DNA of 64,000 nucleotides from Sphingomonas sp. (GTDB lineage: Bacteria; Pseudomonadota; Alphaproteobacteria; Sphingomonadales; Sphingomonadaceae): positions 414,566 through 478,565 of the forward strand of contig NZ_JAGIAM010000004.1 in the NCBI RefSeq assembly GCF_017744835.1, read 5' to 3'. Position numbers and translations under genes: made by a program. The notes beneath the pieces were generated by a model. That model made no database searches and had not been told where the DNA came from. It was given only the letters and a program-made list of their open reading frames with translations. Numbering within the stretch: the first letter of the stretch is position 1; each line of letters opens with the position of its first letter. Of the stretch, positions 45,147-55,164 are shown in pieces.

Positions 45147-45515
45147 ATGGGTCCATCGCTCGCACATCGCATCCGCGTCGAGGCGCACGCCGTCTGGCTT
45201 GCGGTGCGCGATCCGCGCACGCCGCTCCACGCGCGGCTGTTCGGGCTGCTCGTCGCCGCCTATGCGCTCTCGCCAATCGACCTCATCCCCGATTTCATCC
45301 CGGTACTGGGCCTGCTCGACGATGCGGTGCTGATCCCGCTCGGCGTCTGGCTGTTCGAGAAGATGGTCCCGGCCGACCAGCTCGCCGAGCACCGCGCCGC
45401 GGCCGAGGCAGCCAGCCACCGCCCGGTGAGCTGGGCCGGCGTGGTCATCGTGGTCGCAGTCTGGGTGCTCGCCGCGCTGCTGATCTGGGACCTAGCGAGC
45501 TGGTATTACGACTGA
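45147..45515 (+). CDS. DUF1232 membrane protein
   Basis: 122 residues. YALSPIDLIPDFIPVLGLLDD near residue 40 is the diagnostic motif of the DUF1232/YkvA family. A second membrane helix spans about residues 96-115. The family is widespread and its function unknown. Convergent with phaZ, from which it is separated by 36 bp. Confidence 0.88.
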   Translation: MGPSLAHRIRVEAHAVWLAVRDPRTPLHARLFGLLVAAYALSPIDLIPDFIPVLGLLDDAVLIPLGVWLFEKMVPADQLAEHRAAAEAASHRPVSWAGVVIVVAVWVLAALLIWDLASWYYD

Positions 45516-45551
45516 CGCGTCCTTGAAGCGCCGTGAGGCGCACAAAAAGCC

Positions 45552-46781
45552 TCAGTCGTTCGCGGCCATCCACTGCTCGAGCACCGGCGCAATGCGGTTG
45601 CGCCACTTGGAGCCGTTGAAGATGCCGTAATGCCCGACGCCGGGCGCCAGCAGATATTGCTTCTTCGCCTCGGGCAGCTTGGTCGCGATCTCCAGCGCGG
45701 CCTTGGTCTGGCCGATGCCCGAGATGTCGTCGCGTTCGCCCTCGATCGCCAGCAGCCCCACGTCGGTGATCGCCGCCGGATCGACCTTGCGGCCGCGGCA
45801 GGTCATCTCGCCCTTGGGCAGCGAATGGTTCTGGAACACCACGTCGATCGTCTGGAGATAGAATTCCGCGGTCATGTCGCAGACCGAGCGATATTCGTCG
45901 TAGAAGCGCCGCGTCGCGTCCGCGCTCTCGTCGTCGCCCTGGACGAGATGCTTGAACATCTCCCAATGGCTGATCATGTGGTTGCCCAGGTTCATCGTCA
46001 TGAACCCGGCGAGCTGCAGGAAGCCCGGATAGACCTTCCGCCCCGCGCCGGCATACATCATCGGCACGGTGGCGATGACGTTCTGCTCGAACCAGGCGTG
46101 CGGCCGCTCGGTCGCCAGCGTGTTGACCGCGGTCGGCGCCTCGCGCGTGTCGATCGGGCCGCCCATCATGGTCAGCGTCTTGGGCCGGTTGGGGTGCTTG
46201 TCGGCGCTCATCAGCGCGACGGCGGCATAGCTCGGCACCGAGGGCTGGCACACCGCCAGCACATGCGACCGCGGATCGCCCTCGGCCCCGATATGCTCGA
46301 GGAAGGCGACCAGATATTCGATGTAATCGTCCAGGTCGAAGCGGCCGGCGGCGAGCGGCACCAGCTTCGCGTCGCGCCAGTCGGTGATGTAGACGTCGGC
46401 GACCGGCAGCATCCGCTCGACCGTGCCGCGCAGCAGCGTGGCGTAATGGCCAGACATGGGTGCGACGATCAGCAGCTTGGGCCCGCCCTCCACGCCCTGG
46501 CGGACGAAGCGCTTGAGCTGGCCGAAGGGTTTGCGCAGCACGACTTCCTCGTGCACGTCGACTTCGCGGCCGTCGATCGTCGTGCGATCGAGCCCGAAAT
46601 CCGGCTTGCCGCGCGGCGCGGCGGCGTGCGCGAACACCTCGAGCGCCGAAGCCAGCACCGGTCCCCCGCCGAAATAGGCGAACGGATTGGCCGGATTGTT
46701 GAGCAGGCCGGCGGAGAAATTGGCCCAGGCGCTTGCTCCTGCGAACAGCGAGCGCTGGATCTCATAGGCGTCGTAGAGCAT
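45552..46781 (-). CDS. phaZ: Intracellular polyhydroxyalkanoate depolymerase
   Basis: A 409-residue enzyme that breaks down stored PHA granules. It matches the PhaZ/DepA intracellular family: MLYDAYEIQRSLFAGA at the start, APMSGHYATLLRGTV near residue 110, VCQPSVPSYAAVALM near residue 180 with the nucleophile-type CQPS, and GVGHYGIFNGSKWR near the end with the catalytic His. The ATG at 46781 follows AAGGAG; a TTG one codon earlier is not needed. A PhaR-like site lies upstream. Confidence 0.93.
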   Translation of the reverse strand: MLYDAYEIQRSLFAGASAWANFSAGLLNNPANPFAYFGGGPVLASALEVFAHAAAPRGKPDFGLDRTTIDGREVDVHEEVVLRKPFGQLKRFVRQGVEGGPKLLIVAPMSGHYATLLRGTVERMLPVADVYITDWRDAKLVPLAAGRFDLDDYIEYLVAFLEHIGAEGDPRSHVLAVCQPSVPSYAAVALMSADKHPNRPKTLTMMGGPIDTREAPTAVNTLATERPHAWFEQNVIATVPMMYAGAGRKVYPGFLQLAGFMTMNLGNHMISHWEMFKHLVQGDDESADATRRFYDEYRSVCDMTAEFYLQTIDVVFQNHSLPKGEMTCRGRKVDPAAITDVGLLAIEGERDDISGIGQTKAALEIATKLPEAKKQYLLAPGVGHYGIFNGSKWRNRIAPVLEQWMAAND

Positions 46782-46847
46782 CAAACTCCTTCACCGTACC
46801 CCGTTTTTGAAACGGTAGCGGTTCCTTTACCCTTATAGGTGCACCTG

Positions 46848-46858
46848 CTGCGGTGCAA
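46848..46858. promoter_or_regulatory. Possible PhaR binding site upstream of phaZ
   Basis: CTGCGGTGCAA fits the CTGC-N3-GCAG-like site of the PHA regulator PhaR with one change. It lies about 67 bp before the phaZ start. The evidence is one short match only. Confidence 0.35.
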
Positions 46859-46969
46859 CGTCGCCTAGGGGAATGTACCGGCCGGCAATGCGGTTCCCTG
46901 TGGATAGTGCTCCCTTGCGGGACAGGGAATCAGTTCCCCTCCCCCGCCAATCGCGCTAGGCGCGCGCCC

Positions 46970-48754
<1,785 letters not shown>

Positions 48755-48767
48755 GGCTTGTGGCGGC

Positions 48768-49637
48768 CTAGGCCGCCGCAGCCGCCTCGCCGGCCAGCGC
48801 GGGCAGGAAGTCGTCGATGCTCAGCGCCGGGTGGGGGTAGTGGAAGCGGTTCGCCGCCATCGGGATCACCACGCCCTCGGGAACGCCGGGCATGAAATAA
48901 TTGCCCTGGAAGCGGTTGGGCTCGGTGCGCGCATCCTGTTCGGCATAGGCGGCGCCGATCGGCGCATAGGTCAGATCGGTGCCGAACACCGCGTAGAGCG
49001 CCATGTCGACGAAGTTCATGTGCTTGATCGTGCCGCGCAGATGCGTGTCCTGCGCGATGATCGCCAGCAGCTGCTCGCGGACATAATAGAGCGAGGCCAT
49101 GTCCTTGACGACCTGCTCGAAATCATGCGCGCCATCGTGGTGGATGATCGACTTGCGCCCGGTCTCGCCGAGCATCACCGTGCGGACGTAGCTCGGCAGG
49201 TCGCCGTGGAACAACCGGATGCGCCTGGCGGCCTCGGGGTACATGCGCCGCACGCGCTCATAGGCGAAGCGCAGGTAGTTGGCGCTCACGTCGACCAGGT
49301 CGAGGTCGAAGTCGAACGGCTCGATGCACCCCGTGAGGAACGAGGTGGACCCGCCCATGAACACGCCCACTTCGACCACGCGGTCGAACTCGCCGTTGAG
49401 GTCGCGCAGCGTGCGCACCACGTCGAAATAATATTTGGCCGAGCACTGGTCCTCATAGGCCAGCTTGAGCTTGCGGACCTTGCGGGCGATCGCGTCGAAC
49501 ACGCGGTTCCGGCCCATCCAGTCCTCGATGTCGTTGCGCGCCTTGTAGCCCGAATAGATCTGGATCTGCAGCCGCTCGGCGAGGTCCTCCGCATCGCGGT
49601 CCTGCTCATGGGGCTGGATGAAAGTGCCGAATGTCAT
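48768..49637 (-). CDS. Class I SAM-dependent methyltransferase-like protein
   Basis: 289 residues. RVVEVGVFMGGSTSFL near residue 93 looks like motif I of a Rossmann methyltransferase, followed by DLVDVSANY. HHDGAHDFEQVVKDM near residue 165 resembles cephalosporin-hydroxylase/TylF-type methyltransferases. No membrane helix; the tail is Ala-rich. GGAGAAG precedes ATG 49637. Substrate unknown; a glycan or small-molecule methylase is a guess. Confidence 0.7.
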   Translation of the reverse strand: MTFGTFIQPHEQDRDAEDLAERLQIQIYSGYKARNDIEDWMGRNRVFDAIARKVRKLKLAYEDQCSAKYYFDVVRTLRDLNGEFDRVVEVGVFMGGSTSFLTGCIEPFDFDLDLVDVSANYLRFAYERVRRMYPEAARRIRLFHGDLPSYVRTVMLGETGRKSIIHHDGAHDFEQVVKDMASLYYVREQLLAIIAQDTHLRGTIKHMNFVDMALYAVFGTDLTYAPIGAAYAEQDARTEPNRFQGNYFMPGVPEGVVIPMAANRFHYPHPALSIDDFLPALAGEAAAAA

Positions 49638-49801
49638 CTGCTTCTCCGCAAGGCGCCGCAATCCGGCGGGCTTTCCCGCATTATAGGCGGCGCGAGCACC
49701 CGCGACGCTCGGGGTGGGGATTTGCCAAGCTTCCCCTCGCGTCCAATCTCTGCTTCACTCGCTGCTTAGAAGACCGGGTATGCCGGCATCAGGAGAGCAA
49801 G

Positions 49802-50977
49802 ATGGGCCGCGAATTCGACATCCTCGTCTATGGCGCCACCGGCTTCACCGGCCGCCTCGTCGCCGAATATCTCGCGCAGCACTATGCCGACGGCAGCCTC
49901 AGATGGGCGATGGCCGGCCGCTCGCTCACCAAGCTCCAACAGGTCCGCGAAGAGATCGGCGCCGCGCCCGAGACGCCGCTCGTCACTGCCAATGCCGACG
50001 ATCCCGCCAGCCTGGAGGCGATGGTGCAGCGCACCAACGTCGTGATCACCACGGTCGGGCCATACCAGCTTTACGGCGAGGCGCTGCTCGCCGCCTGCGC
50101 CCGCACCGGCACCGCCTATGTCGACCTGTGCGGCGAGCCCGCCTGGATGCGCCAGATGATCGACAAGTACGAAGCCGAAGCAAAGGCCAGCGGCGCGCGG
50201 ATCGTCTTCTCGTGCGGCTTCGATTCGATACCGTTCGACCTCGGCGTCTGGGCCGTCCAGCAAGAGGCGCAGCGCCGCTTCGGCCGGCCCGGGCCGCGCG
50301 TTAAGGGCCGCATCCGCGCGATGAAGGGCACCTTCTCCGGCGGCACCTTCGCCAGCGGCAAGGCGACGATGGCCGCGGCGGCCAAGGACCCGTCGATCCT
50401 CAAGATCATGGTCGATCCCTTCGGCCTCACGCCGGGCTTCACCGGCCCGCACCAGCCCAACGGCCTGGTTCCGCATTACGACGACGCGGTCGAGGCCTGG
50501 GTCGCGCCCTTCATGATGGCGGTGATCAACACCAAGAACGTCCACCGCACCAATTTTCTGGCGGGCTATCCCTATGGCGCCGACTTCCTCTACGACGAGA
50601 TGACGATCGCCCCCGGCATCGGTGATCTCGGCAAGGCGGCGGCCGAGGCGATCGCCAAGTTCAACCCGATGAACTCCGACAAGGGCCCCGCCCCCGGCGA
50701 AGGCCCGAGCAAGGAAGAACGTGAAACGGGCTTCTATGAGATCGCCTTTGTCGCCGAGATGCCCGACGGCGAGCGCGTCACGGCGGTGGTCAAGGGCGAC
50801 AAGGACCCCGGCTATGGCTCGACCAGCAGGATGATCGCCGAAAGCGCGCTCTGCCTGCTCCGCGACGTTCCCGCCGAGGGCAAGGGCGGCATCTGGACCG
50901 CCGGCGCGCTGATGCCTGAACCGCTCAAGCAGCGGCTCGAGGCACATGCCGGCATCCGGTTCAGCACCGAGGGCTGA
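49802..50977 (+). CDS. Saccharopine dehydrogenase-like / trans-acting enoyl reductase-like oxidoreductase
   Basis: 391 residues. An NAD(P)-binding Rossmann fold opens the protein (LVYGATGFTGRLVAEYL near residue 10); TTVGPYQLYGEALLAACA and DLCGEPAWM near residue 112 are typical of the human SCCPDH and mycobacterial trans-enoyl reductase group. The C-terminal half is the substrate domain. True lysine metabolism is unlikely, and a lipid substrate is more probable from the family. GGAG precedes ATG 49802. Single gene. Confidence 0.88.
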   Translation: MGREFDILVYGATGFTGRLVAEYLAQHYADGSLRWAMAGRSLTKLQQVREEIGAAPETPLVTANADDPASLEAMVQRTNVVITTVGPYQLYGEALLAACARTGTAYVDLCGEPAWMRQMIDKYEAEAKASGARIVFSCGFDSIPFDLGVWAVQQEAQRRFGRPGPRVKGRIRAMKGTFSGGTFASGKATMAAAAKDPSILKIMVDPFGLTPGFTGPHQPNGLVPHYDDAVEAWVAPFMMAVINTKNVHRTNFLAGYPYGADFLYDEMTIAPGIGDLGKAAAEAIAKFNPMNSDKGPAPGEGPSKEERETGFYEIAFVAEMPDGERVTAVVKGDKDPGYGSTSRMIAESALCLLRDVPAEGKGGIWTAGALMPEPLKQRLEAHAGIRFSTEG

Positions 50978-50992
50978 CCCGCGCCTCGGCGC

Positions 50993-51502
50993 TCAGCGGA
51001 TGCGCCGATAGTGGAAGTTGCGCACGAACGGCACGCCCTGGCTATCGACCGAGGCGGCGGATTCGGTCATCTCCTTGCCGTCCGGCGACACCGCATAGAC
51101 GCGCACCGAGGCGAGCCCCTTGTCCTTGGCGATGCTCAGCACCAGCACGTTCGGCGCCGGTGACATCAGCGCGCCGCTGTCGCCATCGGCAGTGTCGCCC
51201 AACGCCGGCACCATTCGCCCGTCGCGACGATATTCCATCGCGACGTGGCGGACGCTGCCGTCCGGCGCGGCGATGTCGACTCTGGTCCGCCACTTGCCCG
51301 CGCCCAGGTCCTCGAAGCTGTAGGTCACGCGCTTCGGCGGCGGGCCATAGCTCGCGGGCATTCGCGTCAAATCGAGCTCCCATTCGCCGAAGAAGGGCGA
51401 CCGCTCCGCCACCGGCCCCGCGGCGACATGGCCACCGAAAATCAGCGCCGCGGCGGCGGCAGGGGCGAACAAGACTTTCAGGCTTGGGCACAGGTACGAC
51501 AT
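50993..51502 (-). CDS. Small exported protein under a PadR-type operator
   Basis: 169 residues with a signal peptide (about 1-28). The mature part is beta-rich (FGEWELDLTRMPASYGPPPKR, then short repeated strands), similar in style to small secreted proteins that often accompany serine hydrolases in this group. No enzyme motif is seen. GGGAG precedes the ATG. Its promoter has TTGACT-N16-TAGAAT and carries the repeat also found before the PadR gene, so it is a likely PadR target. Confidence 0.75.
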   Translation of the reverse strand: MSYLCPSLKVLFAPAAAAALIFGGHVAAGPVAERSPFFGEWELDLTRMPASYGPPPKRVTYSFEDLGAGKWRTRVDIAAPDGSVRHVAMEYRRDGRMVPALGDTADGDSGALMSPAPNVLVLSIAKDKGLASVRVYAVSPDGKEMTESAASVDSQGVPFVRNFHYRRIR

Positions 51503-51529
51503 GTGGCGTCTCCCTATTCCGAAGCTATA

Positions 51530-51557
51530 ATTCTACATATGTAGATTTAAGAGTCAA
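51530..51557 (-). promoter_or_regulatory. Sigma-70 promoter with PadR-type operator
   Basis: On the minus strand, TTGACT (51557-51552) and TAGAAT (51535-51530) are 16 bases apart, and the palindrome CTACATATGTAG (51533-51544) covers the gap and part of the -10. The 23 bases 51535-51557 recur exactly at 54085-54107. The -35 overlaps the stop codon of the upstream serine hydrolase. Confidence 0.8.
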
Positions 51558-53074
51558 GGCACGCCTCGGGGCGCCGGCGCGACAGGCACCGAGCGGACGA
51601 GCTTGATCGGCGGCCCGCCCTCGACGATGTCGAAGCTCGAATAGTCGGGCGCGAATTCCACCACGATCCCGCGCACCTCGGTCCGGAAGCGCGTCGGCGA
51701 AAGCGCCGCCAGCCGCTCGGGGCTCGGCAGGCCGGTGCCCGCGAAGAGCCCGTCCGGCCGTACCTCGATTACCACCGAAAGCCCGCCGCCTTCGAACCGG
51801 CCCGCCGCCGGCGCCAGCTGCGCGCGCGTCAGCCGCAGCTCCTCGACGGCCGGGGCGGCCAGGTCGCTCCAGCCATAGTCGGTCGCGATCGCGCGGACGA
51901 TTTCGTCGATCAGCCGCCTGCCCTGCCCCCCGTTGGTCAACACCACCACGCCCTCGCCCTTGTCGACATAGGCGGCCATGAAGGTCTGGAAGCCTTCGTT
52001 GAGCCCATCATGCCCGAAGCGGCGCGCGCCGTTCGAATAGAGCGCGGGCCCAAGCCCCCAATTGCCCTTGACTGGCGTCAGCATCGCACGCGCCATCGCC
52101 GGCGAAAGCCGATGCCCGGCCCGTCCGGCGGCCGAGGCCTGGACGTCGATCAGCAGCCGCGCGAGATCGGTCGCGCTGGTCCACAGGCCGGCCGGGGCAA
52201 GCTCGGGATAGACATGATATTTGCCCGGGATCGGCACGCCGCCGGCATGGGCAGAGGCCAGGTCGGCGCTGATCGCCGCGGAGGGCGGCTGCGCATAGGC
52301 GCTCCGCGTCATCCCTAGCGGCTGCAGCAGCTCGCGCTGCGCCAGCTCGGCGAAGGGCATTCCGCTCACGTCGGACAGCGCCAGCTGCGTGAGCACATAG
52401 CCACCGCCCGAATAGGCCCATTGCCCGCCCGCCGGCTGGACGCTGCGCACCGCGCCGCTGTTGGCCGGCTGCTTGCCGTCGAGGACCTCCTCGGGCGTCG
52501 GCAGCGTAGAGCCGGGCGCATAGCCAGCGAAGCCGTGGACCTCCAGCCCGGCGGTGTGGCTCAGCAGCTGGCGAAGCGTCACGCCTTCGGGCGCGAGCCT
52601 CGGATCGCGCGGCAGCTGCCACGAGTGGAGGAAGTGGTTGATGTCCTCGTCGAGTCCCAGCTTCCCCTGTTCGACCAGCCGCAGCGCGATCATCGCCGTG
52701 GCGACCTTGCTGATCGATGCGGCCTGGAACGCCGTGTCGGGCGTCACCGGCGCGCAGGTCGCGGTGTCGCGCAGCCCCCAGCCGCGCGCCCATTCCAGCT
52801 TGCCGCCATGGATCACCGCCACGCTGATCCCGGGCACCTGATAGGCGCGCATCCGCTCGGCAAGGCTGTAGGGCTTGGCGCCATTCTGGATCACGGCCGG
52901 GTTCAGGTTCGCGTCGACATAGCGGCTGTGTTCGTTGCTCGGCCCGCCCGCTTCGGGAGCAGGCGCGGCGCAGCGCGCCTCCACGGGCTGCGCCGCCGCG
53001 ACTCCCGAGGCGATCAGCGCGGCACCGGCCCCGCCAAGCAACAATGCCCCCAGGCGCGCAGTCGAATTCGCCAT
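51554..53074 (-). CDS. Serine hydrolase, beta-lactamase/class C-like, exported
   Basis: 506 residues with a signal peptide ending AAAQP (about residue 30). Class C beta-lactamase fold: the active-site SISK near residue 120 (Ser and Lys), YSGGG near residue 220 as the Tyr motif and FGHDGLNEG near residue 345 as the His/Gly box. A C-terminal beta domain of about 110 residues follows. It is probably an esterase, peptidase or peptidoglycan-related hydrolase rather than a drug-resistance enzyme. Confidence 0.9.
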   Translation of the reverse strand: MANSTARLGALLLGGAGAALIASGVAAAQPVEARCAAPAPEAGGPSNEHSRYVDANLNPAVIQNGAKPYSLAERMRAYQVPGISVAVIHGGKLEWARGWGLRDTATCAPVTPDTAFQAASISKVATAMIALRLVEQGKLGLDEDINHFLHSWQLPRDPRLAPEGVTLRQLLSHTAGLEVHGFAGYAPGSTLPTPEEVLDGKQPANSGAVRSVQPAGGQWAYSGGGYVLTQLALSDVSGMPFAELAQRELLQPLGMTRSAYAQPPSAAISADLASAHAGGVPIPGKYHVYPELAPAGLWTSATDLARLLIDVQASAAGRAGHRLSPAMARAMLTPVKGNWGLGPALYSNGARRFGHDGLNEGFQTFMAAYVDKGEGVVVLTNGGQGRRLIDEIVRAIATDYGWSDLAAPAVEELRLTRAQLAPAAGRFEGGGLSVVIEVRPDGLFAGTGLPSPERLAALSPTRFRTEVRGIVVEFAPDYSSFDIVEGGPPIKLVRSVPVAPAPRGVP

Positions 53075-53128
53075 CGACGTCTCTCTTCATTTGTATGGGA
53101 GTTGGCGGCGGAGCACCCGGAAACGCTA

Positions 53129-53773
53129 TCAGGCGGCGTCTTCGGCCAGTGCCGGAGGAAAGAGCTGGGCATGCCAGCGCGCGACGACCGAGACCGTCGC
53201 CAGCTCGATCGCCAGCACCGCGCCCTGCAGCAGCGCCTGGCTCCCGTCGAGGAACAGCGCGCCCATGAAGATGACCAGCGTTGCCGCTGCCGCCAGCATC
53301 AGCGTCCCGGTTCGTGTCACGCGCGACCAGTCATGCTCCAGCATCGCCCAGGCAATGCGCAGATGCGCCACGCCGAGTAGCAACAGCAGCACCGCGAGCG
53401 AAGGCACCGCCGCCTGATAGACGCCGCGCAGCAGCGATTCCTGCGCGCCGCCCTGCAGCAGCGCACCGGCAAGTCCCTTCTGCCCCGGATAGAGATAGGG
53501 CAGGCCGAGCAGCGCGCATCCGATCTGCAGCGCTGCCATCGGCAGCATGAGGCCCAGCGCCAGCCCATAATTGGTCAGCACGAAACGACCTTCCTCGCGC
53601 GTCAGCAGCTCGCGCCACGCCGCCGCCAGGCAGCCGAGCGCAAAGGCCAGCGGCTTGCCCTCCGCCGCTGCCGCCTCGAACTCCGCCCGCATTGCAAGCG
53701 TCCATTCGCGGCGGCTCTCGCCCATGCAGCAGACCGCCAGCGCCATCACCGCGCGTGACAGCCGGGCTCTCAC
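53129..53773 (-). CDS. Membrane protein coupled to the PadR gene
   Basis: 214 residues. An amphipathic start (GESRREWTLAMRAEFEAA near residue 16) is followed by about four hydrophobic helices (residues 50-65, 80-100, 135-155, 160-180). No enzyme motif. Its GTG start overlaps the PadR stop by four bases (GTGA), as is common for PadR-linked permease-like proteins. It may modulate the PadR signal or be the regulated target. Confidence 0.75.
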   Translation of the reverse strand: MRARLSRAVMALAVCCMGESRREWTLAMRAEFEAAAAEGKPLAFALGCLAAAWRELLTREEGRFVLTNYGLALGLMLPMAALQIGCALLGLPYLYPGQKGLAGALLQGGAQESLLRGVYQAAVPSLAVLLLLLGVAHLRIAWAMLEHDWSRVTRTGTLMLAAAATLVIFMGALFLDGSQALLQGAVLAIELATVSVVARWHAQLFPPALAEDAA

Positions 53774-54072
53774 GCCAGGGCTCCGGTGGACGGAAGGTCG
53801 CCGCGCCCCTCGGCCATCGCCAGGGCGAGCGCGAAGCCCTCGGCGGTCAGCCGATAGGCATGGCGCGCCGGCCGTCCGGGCTGCGCCGGCTCGTGCCATT
53901 CGGCCTCGACCAGCCCCTGGTCGGTCATCCGCATCAGCAGCGGATAGAGCGTGCCCGACGACAGGCCCGTCTCCTTCATCAGATCATAGCCGTGGCGCCA
54001 GTGCAGGCGCTGCGCCGACATCGCCTCGAGGAGAAGGCGCATCTGCTTCGACGGTTGCCGCTTCCGAACCAT
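53770..54072 (-). CDS. PadR-family transcriptional regulator
   Basis: 100 residues. The winged-helix DNA-binding core is visible: LLLEAMSAQRLHWRHGYDLMKETGLSSGTLYPLLMRMTDQGL near residues 12-54 in several pieces, then a basic wing (GRPARHAYRLT). The short C-terminal helix is typical of the small PadR subgroup. The operator repeat lies 13-35 bp upstream of its start, so autoregulation is expected, with control of the gene at 51502 from the same motif. Confidence 0.92.
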   Translation of the reverse strand: MVRKRQPSKQMRLLLEAMSAQRLHWRHGYDLMKETGLSSGTLYPLLMRMTDQGLVEAEWHEPAQPGRPARHAYRLTAEGFALALAMAEGRGDLPSTGALA

Positions 54073-54079
54073 GTGCGGA

Positions 54080-54107
54080 ATGCAACATATGTAGATTTAA
54101 GAGTCAA
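54080..54107 (-). promoter_or_regulatory. PadR gene promoter/operator (23-bp repeat, second copy)
   Basis: The 23 bases 54085-54107 are identical to 51535-51557. TTGACT is the -35, and the -10 position reads TTGCAT, weaker than the TAGAAT of the other copy. The palindrome is one base off perfect here (CTACATATGTTG on the minus strand). Confidence 0.75.
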
Positions 54108-54154
54108 TCACCCTTTTAAGCGCTCCGCACGGCACGCACGGCACGCTTGCAAAA

Positions 54155-54323
54155 TAGGATTTCGCCTGCTTGGCTCTCTGTTGTCGGCCTGGGCGCCACT
54201 CGCTCTTTGACAGTTCAGTCACCTTCGATCTCCGCGCAGGGAAACAGCGCGGCAAAACGGAAAAACCCTGCGGAGGGTGTCAACCTTGTCGACTTCCAGC
54301 TGTCCACTTCGGACTGTCAACTT
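54155..54323. repeat. Dispersed element, diverged third copy (palindrome plus iterons)
   Basis: TAGGATTTCGCCTG (54155-54168) is followed after 109 bp by four iterons: TGTCAACCT, TGTCGACTT, TGTCCACTT and TGTCAACTT (54278-54323). The gap length equals that of copy A although its sequence is different. CGCTTGCAAAA before the palindrome and CTTCCGG-N7-CCGCCGG after the last iteron also match copy A. Confidence 0.75.
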
Positions 54324-54417
54324 CCGGTCCCACTCCGCCGGGGTACCGGGCTCCGATGTTCACAGCGAGTTCATGACGAATACGGAACAATTGCCCATCG
54401 AACGCATGAGGTGTCCT

Positions 54418-54840
54418 ATGCGCATCGTTCCGCTGGTTTTCGCCGCCGCCCTGCTCCTGCCCTTGCCGGCTGCTGCGCAGAGCCTCGGCAGCCCCACGGG
54501 CGCCACCGCACCCCGCCCACGCGCAGGCGACTGGGGCGGCACCATCACGCAGCCGCGCGGCGGCTACCGAACCGAGCGCGCGGGCGAAGCGCAGCCGGGC
54601 TACGGCTATGCCCGCGAGCTCGGGAATCTCCGCCGTGAAATCCGCCAGGCGCAGGACAATGGGCAGATCACGCGGCGCGAAGAGCGCGCCCTGCTTCGCG
54701 AGAGCCGCCGCGTCGGCGGCTTCGGCTACCGCGCAGGCGGCTTTTCCGGGCCTGAAAGCCGCGCGGTCCGGGAACGGCTCGAGATGCTGCGCTCGCAGGT
54801 GAGCGCCGCCCGCACCCGCGGAATCTCGCGTCAGCGGTAA
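54418..54840 (+). CDS. Small exported basic protein
   Basis: 140 residues with a signal peptide ending AAAQS (about residue 20). The mature part is rich in Arg and Gly (TQPRGGYRTERAGE), with helical ELGNLRREIRQAQDNGQIT and REERALLRESRRVGG. The alternating charge suggests coiled or membrane-associated helices in the periplasm. No family recognised. The iteron element lies about 95 bp upstream. It overlaps the end of the next (convergent) gene by ten bases. Confidence 0.65.
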   Translation: MRIVPLVFAAALLLPLPAAAQSLGSPTGATAPRPRAGDWGGTITQPRGGYRTERAGEAQPGYGYARELGNLRREIRQAQDNGQITRREERALLRESRRVGGFGYRAGGFSGPESRAVRERLEMLRSQVSAARTRGISRQR

Positions 54841-55151
54841 AGCAGCAGCAGCGCCACGGCGATCGCCACGCTGGCGCCGATCACCAGCGGCACCAGCTTG
54901 CGCCGCCGCCGCTCGTCCGCTGCTTCGCGTGCGGCGAGATCGACCCAGTAGAGCCCGGGCAGCGCGGCCTTGATCACCCCCGCCTTGAGCAGCCGGTCGA
55001 ACTGGCGCTGCTCGATCAGGCTCGGCGGGCTGTATTCGATCGCGTCCTGCGGGCTGGTCGCGTGCCAGACGCAGAAGTGATTGATCACGCGGCGCCGCGC
55101 CCGTGCCGCCGCAGCGGCCGCGATCGGCACCACATTGCCCCCGGTCGTCAT
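54831..55151 (-). CDS. Tail-anchored small protein of unknown function
   Basis: 106 residues. The N-terminus is Ala/Arg-rich, the middle soluble (VINHFCVWHATSPQDAIEY, then FDRLLKAGVIKAALPGLYWVDLAA), with one C-terminal membrane helix (about 86-104) after RRRRKL, consistent with a tail-anchored cytoplasmic protein. The start 55151 lies 13 bp from the rnr stop, so it is probably the last gene of the rnr transcript. Confidence 0.65.
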   Translation of the reverse strand: MTTGGNVVPIAAAAAARARRRVINHFCVWHATSPQDAIEYSPPSLIEQRQFDRLLKAGVIKAALPGLYWVDLAAREAADERRRRKLVPLVIGASVAIAVALLLLYR

Positions 55152-55164
55152 TGCTCGCCTCCCC

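Larger units (their letters stand above)
54073..54417. other. Gene-free region upstream of the 54418 gene
   Basis: 345 bp that carry the PadR operator, then the diverged repeat element, then about 95 bp of leader. Within the leader the plus-strand frame is open from 54277 but has no ribosome site, so it is not called. TTGACA at about 54208 could be a -35, with no clear -10. Confidence 0.5.
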
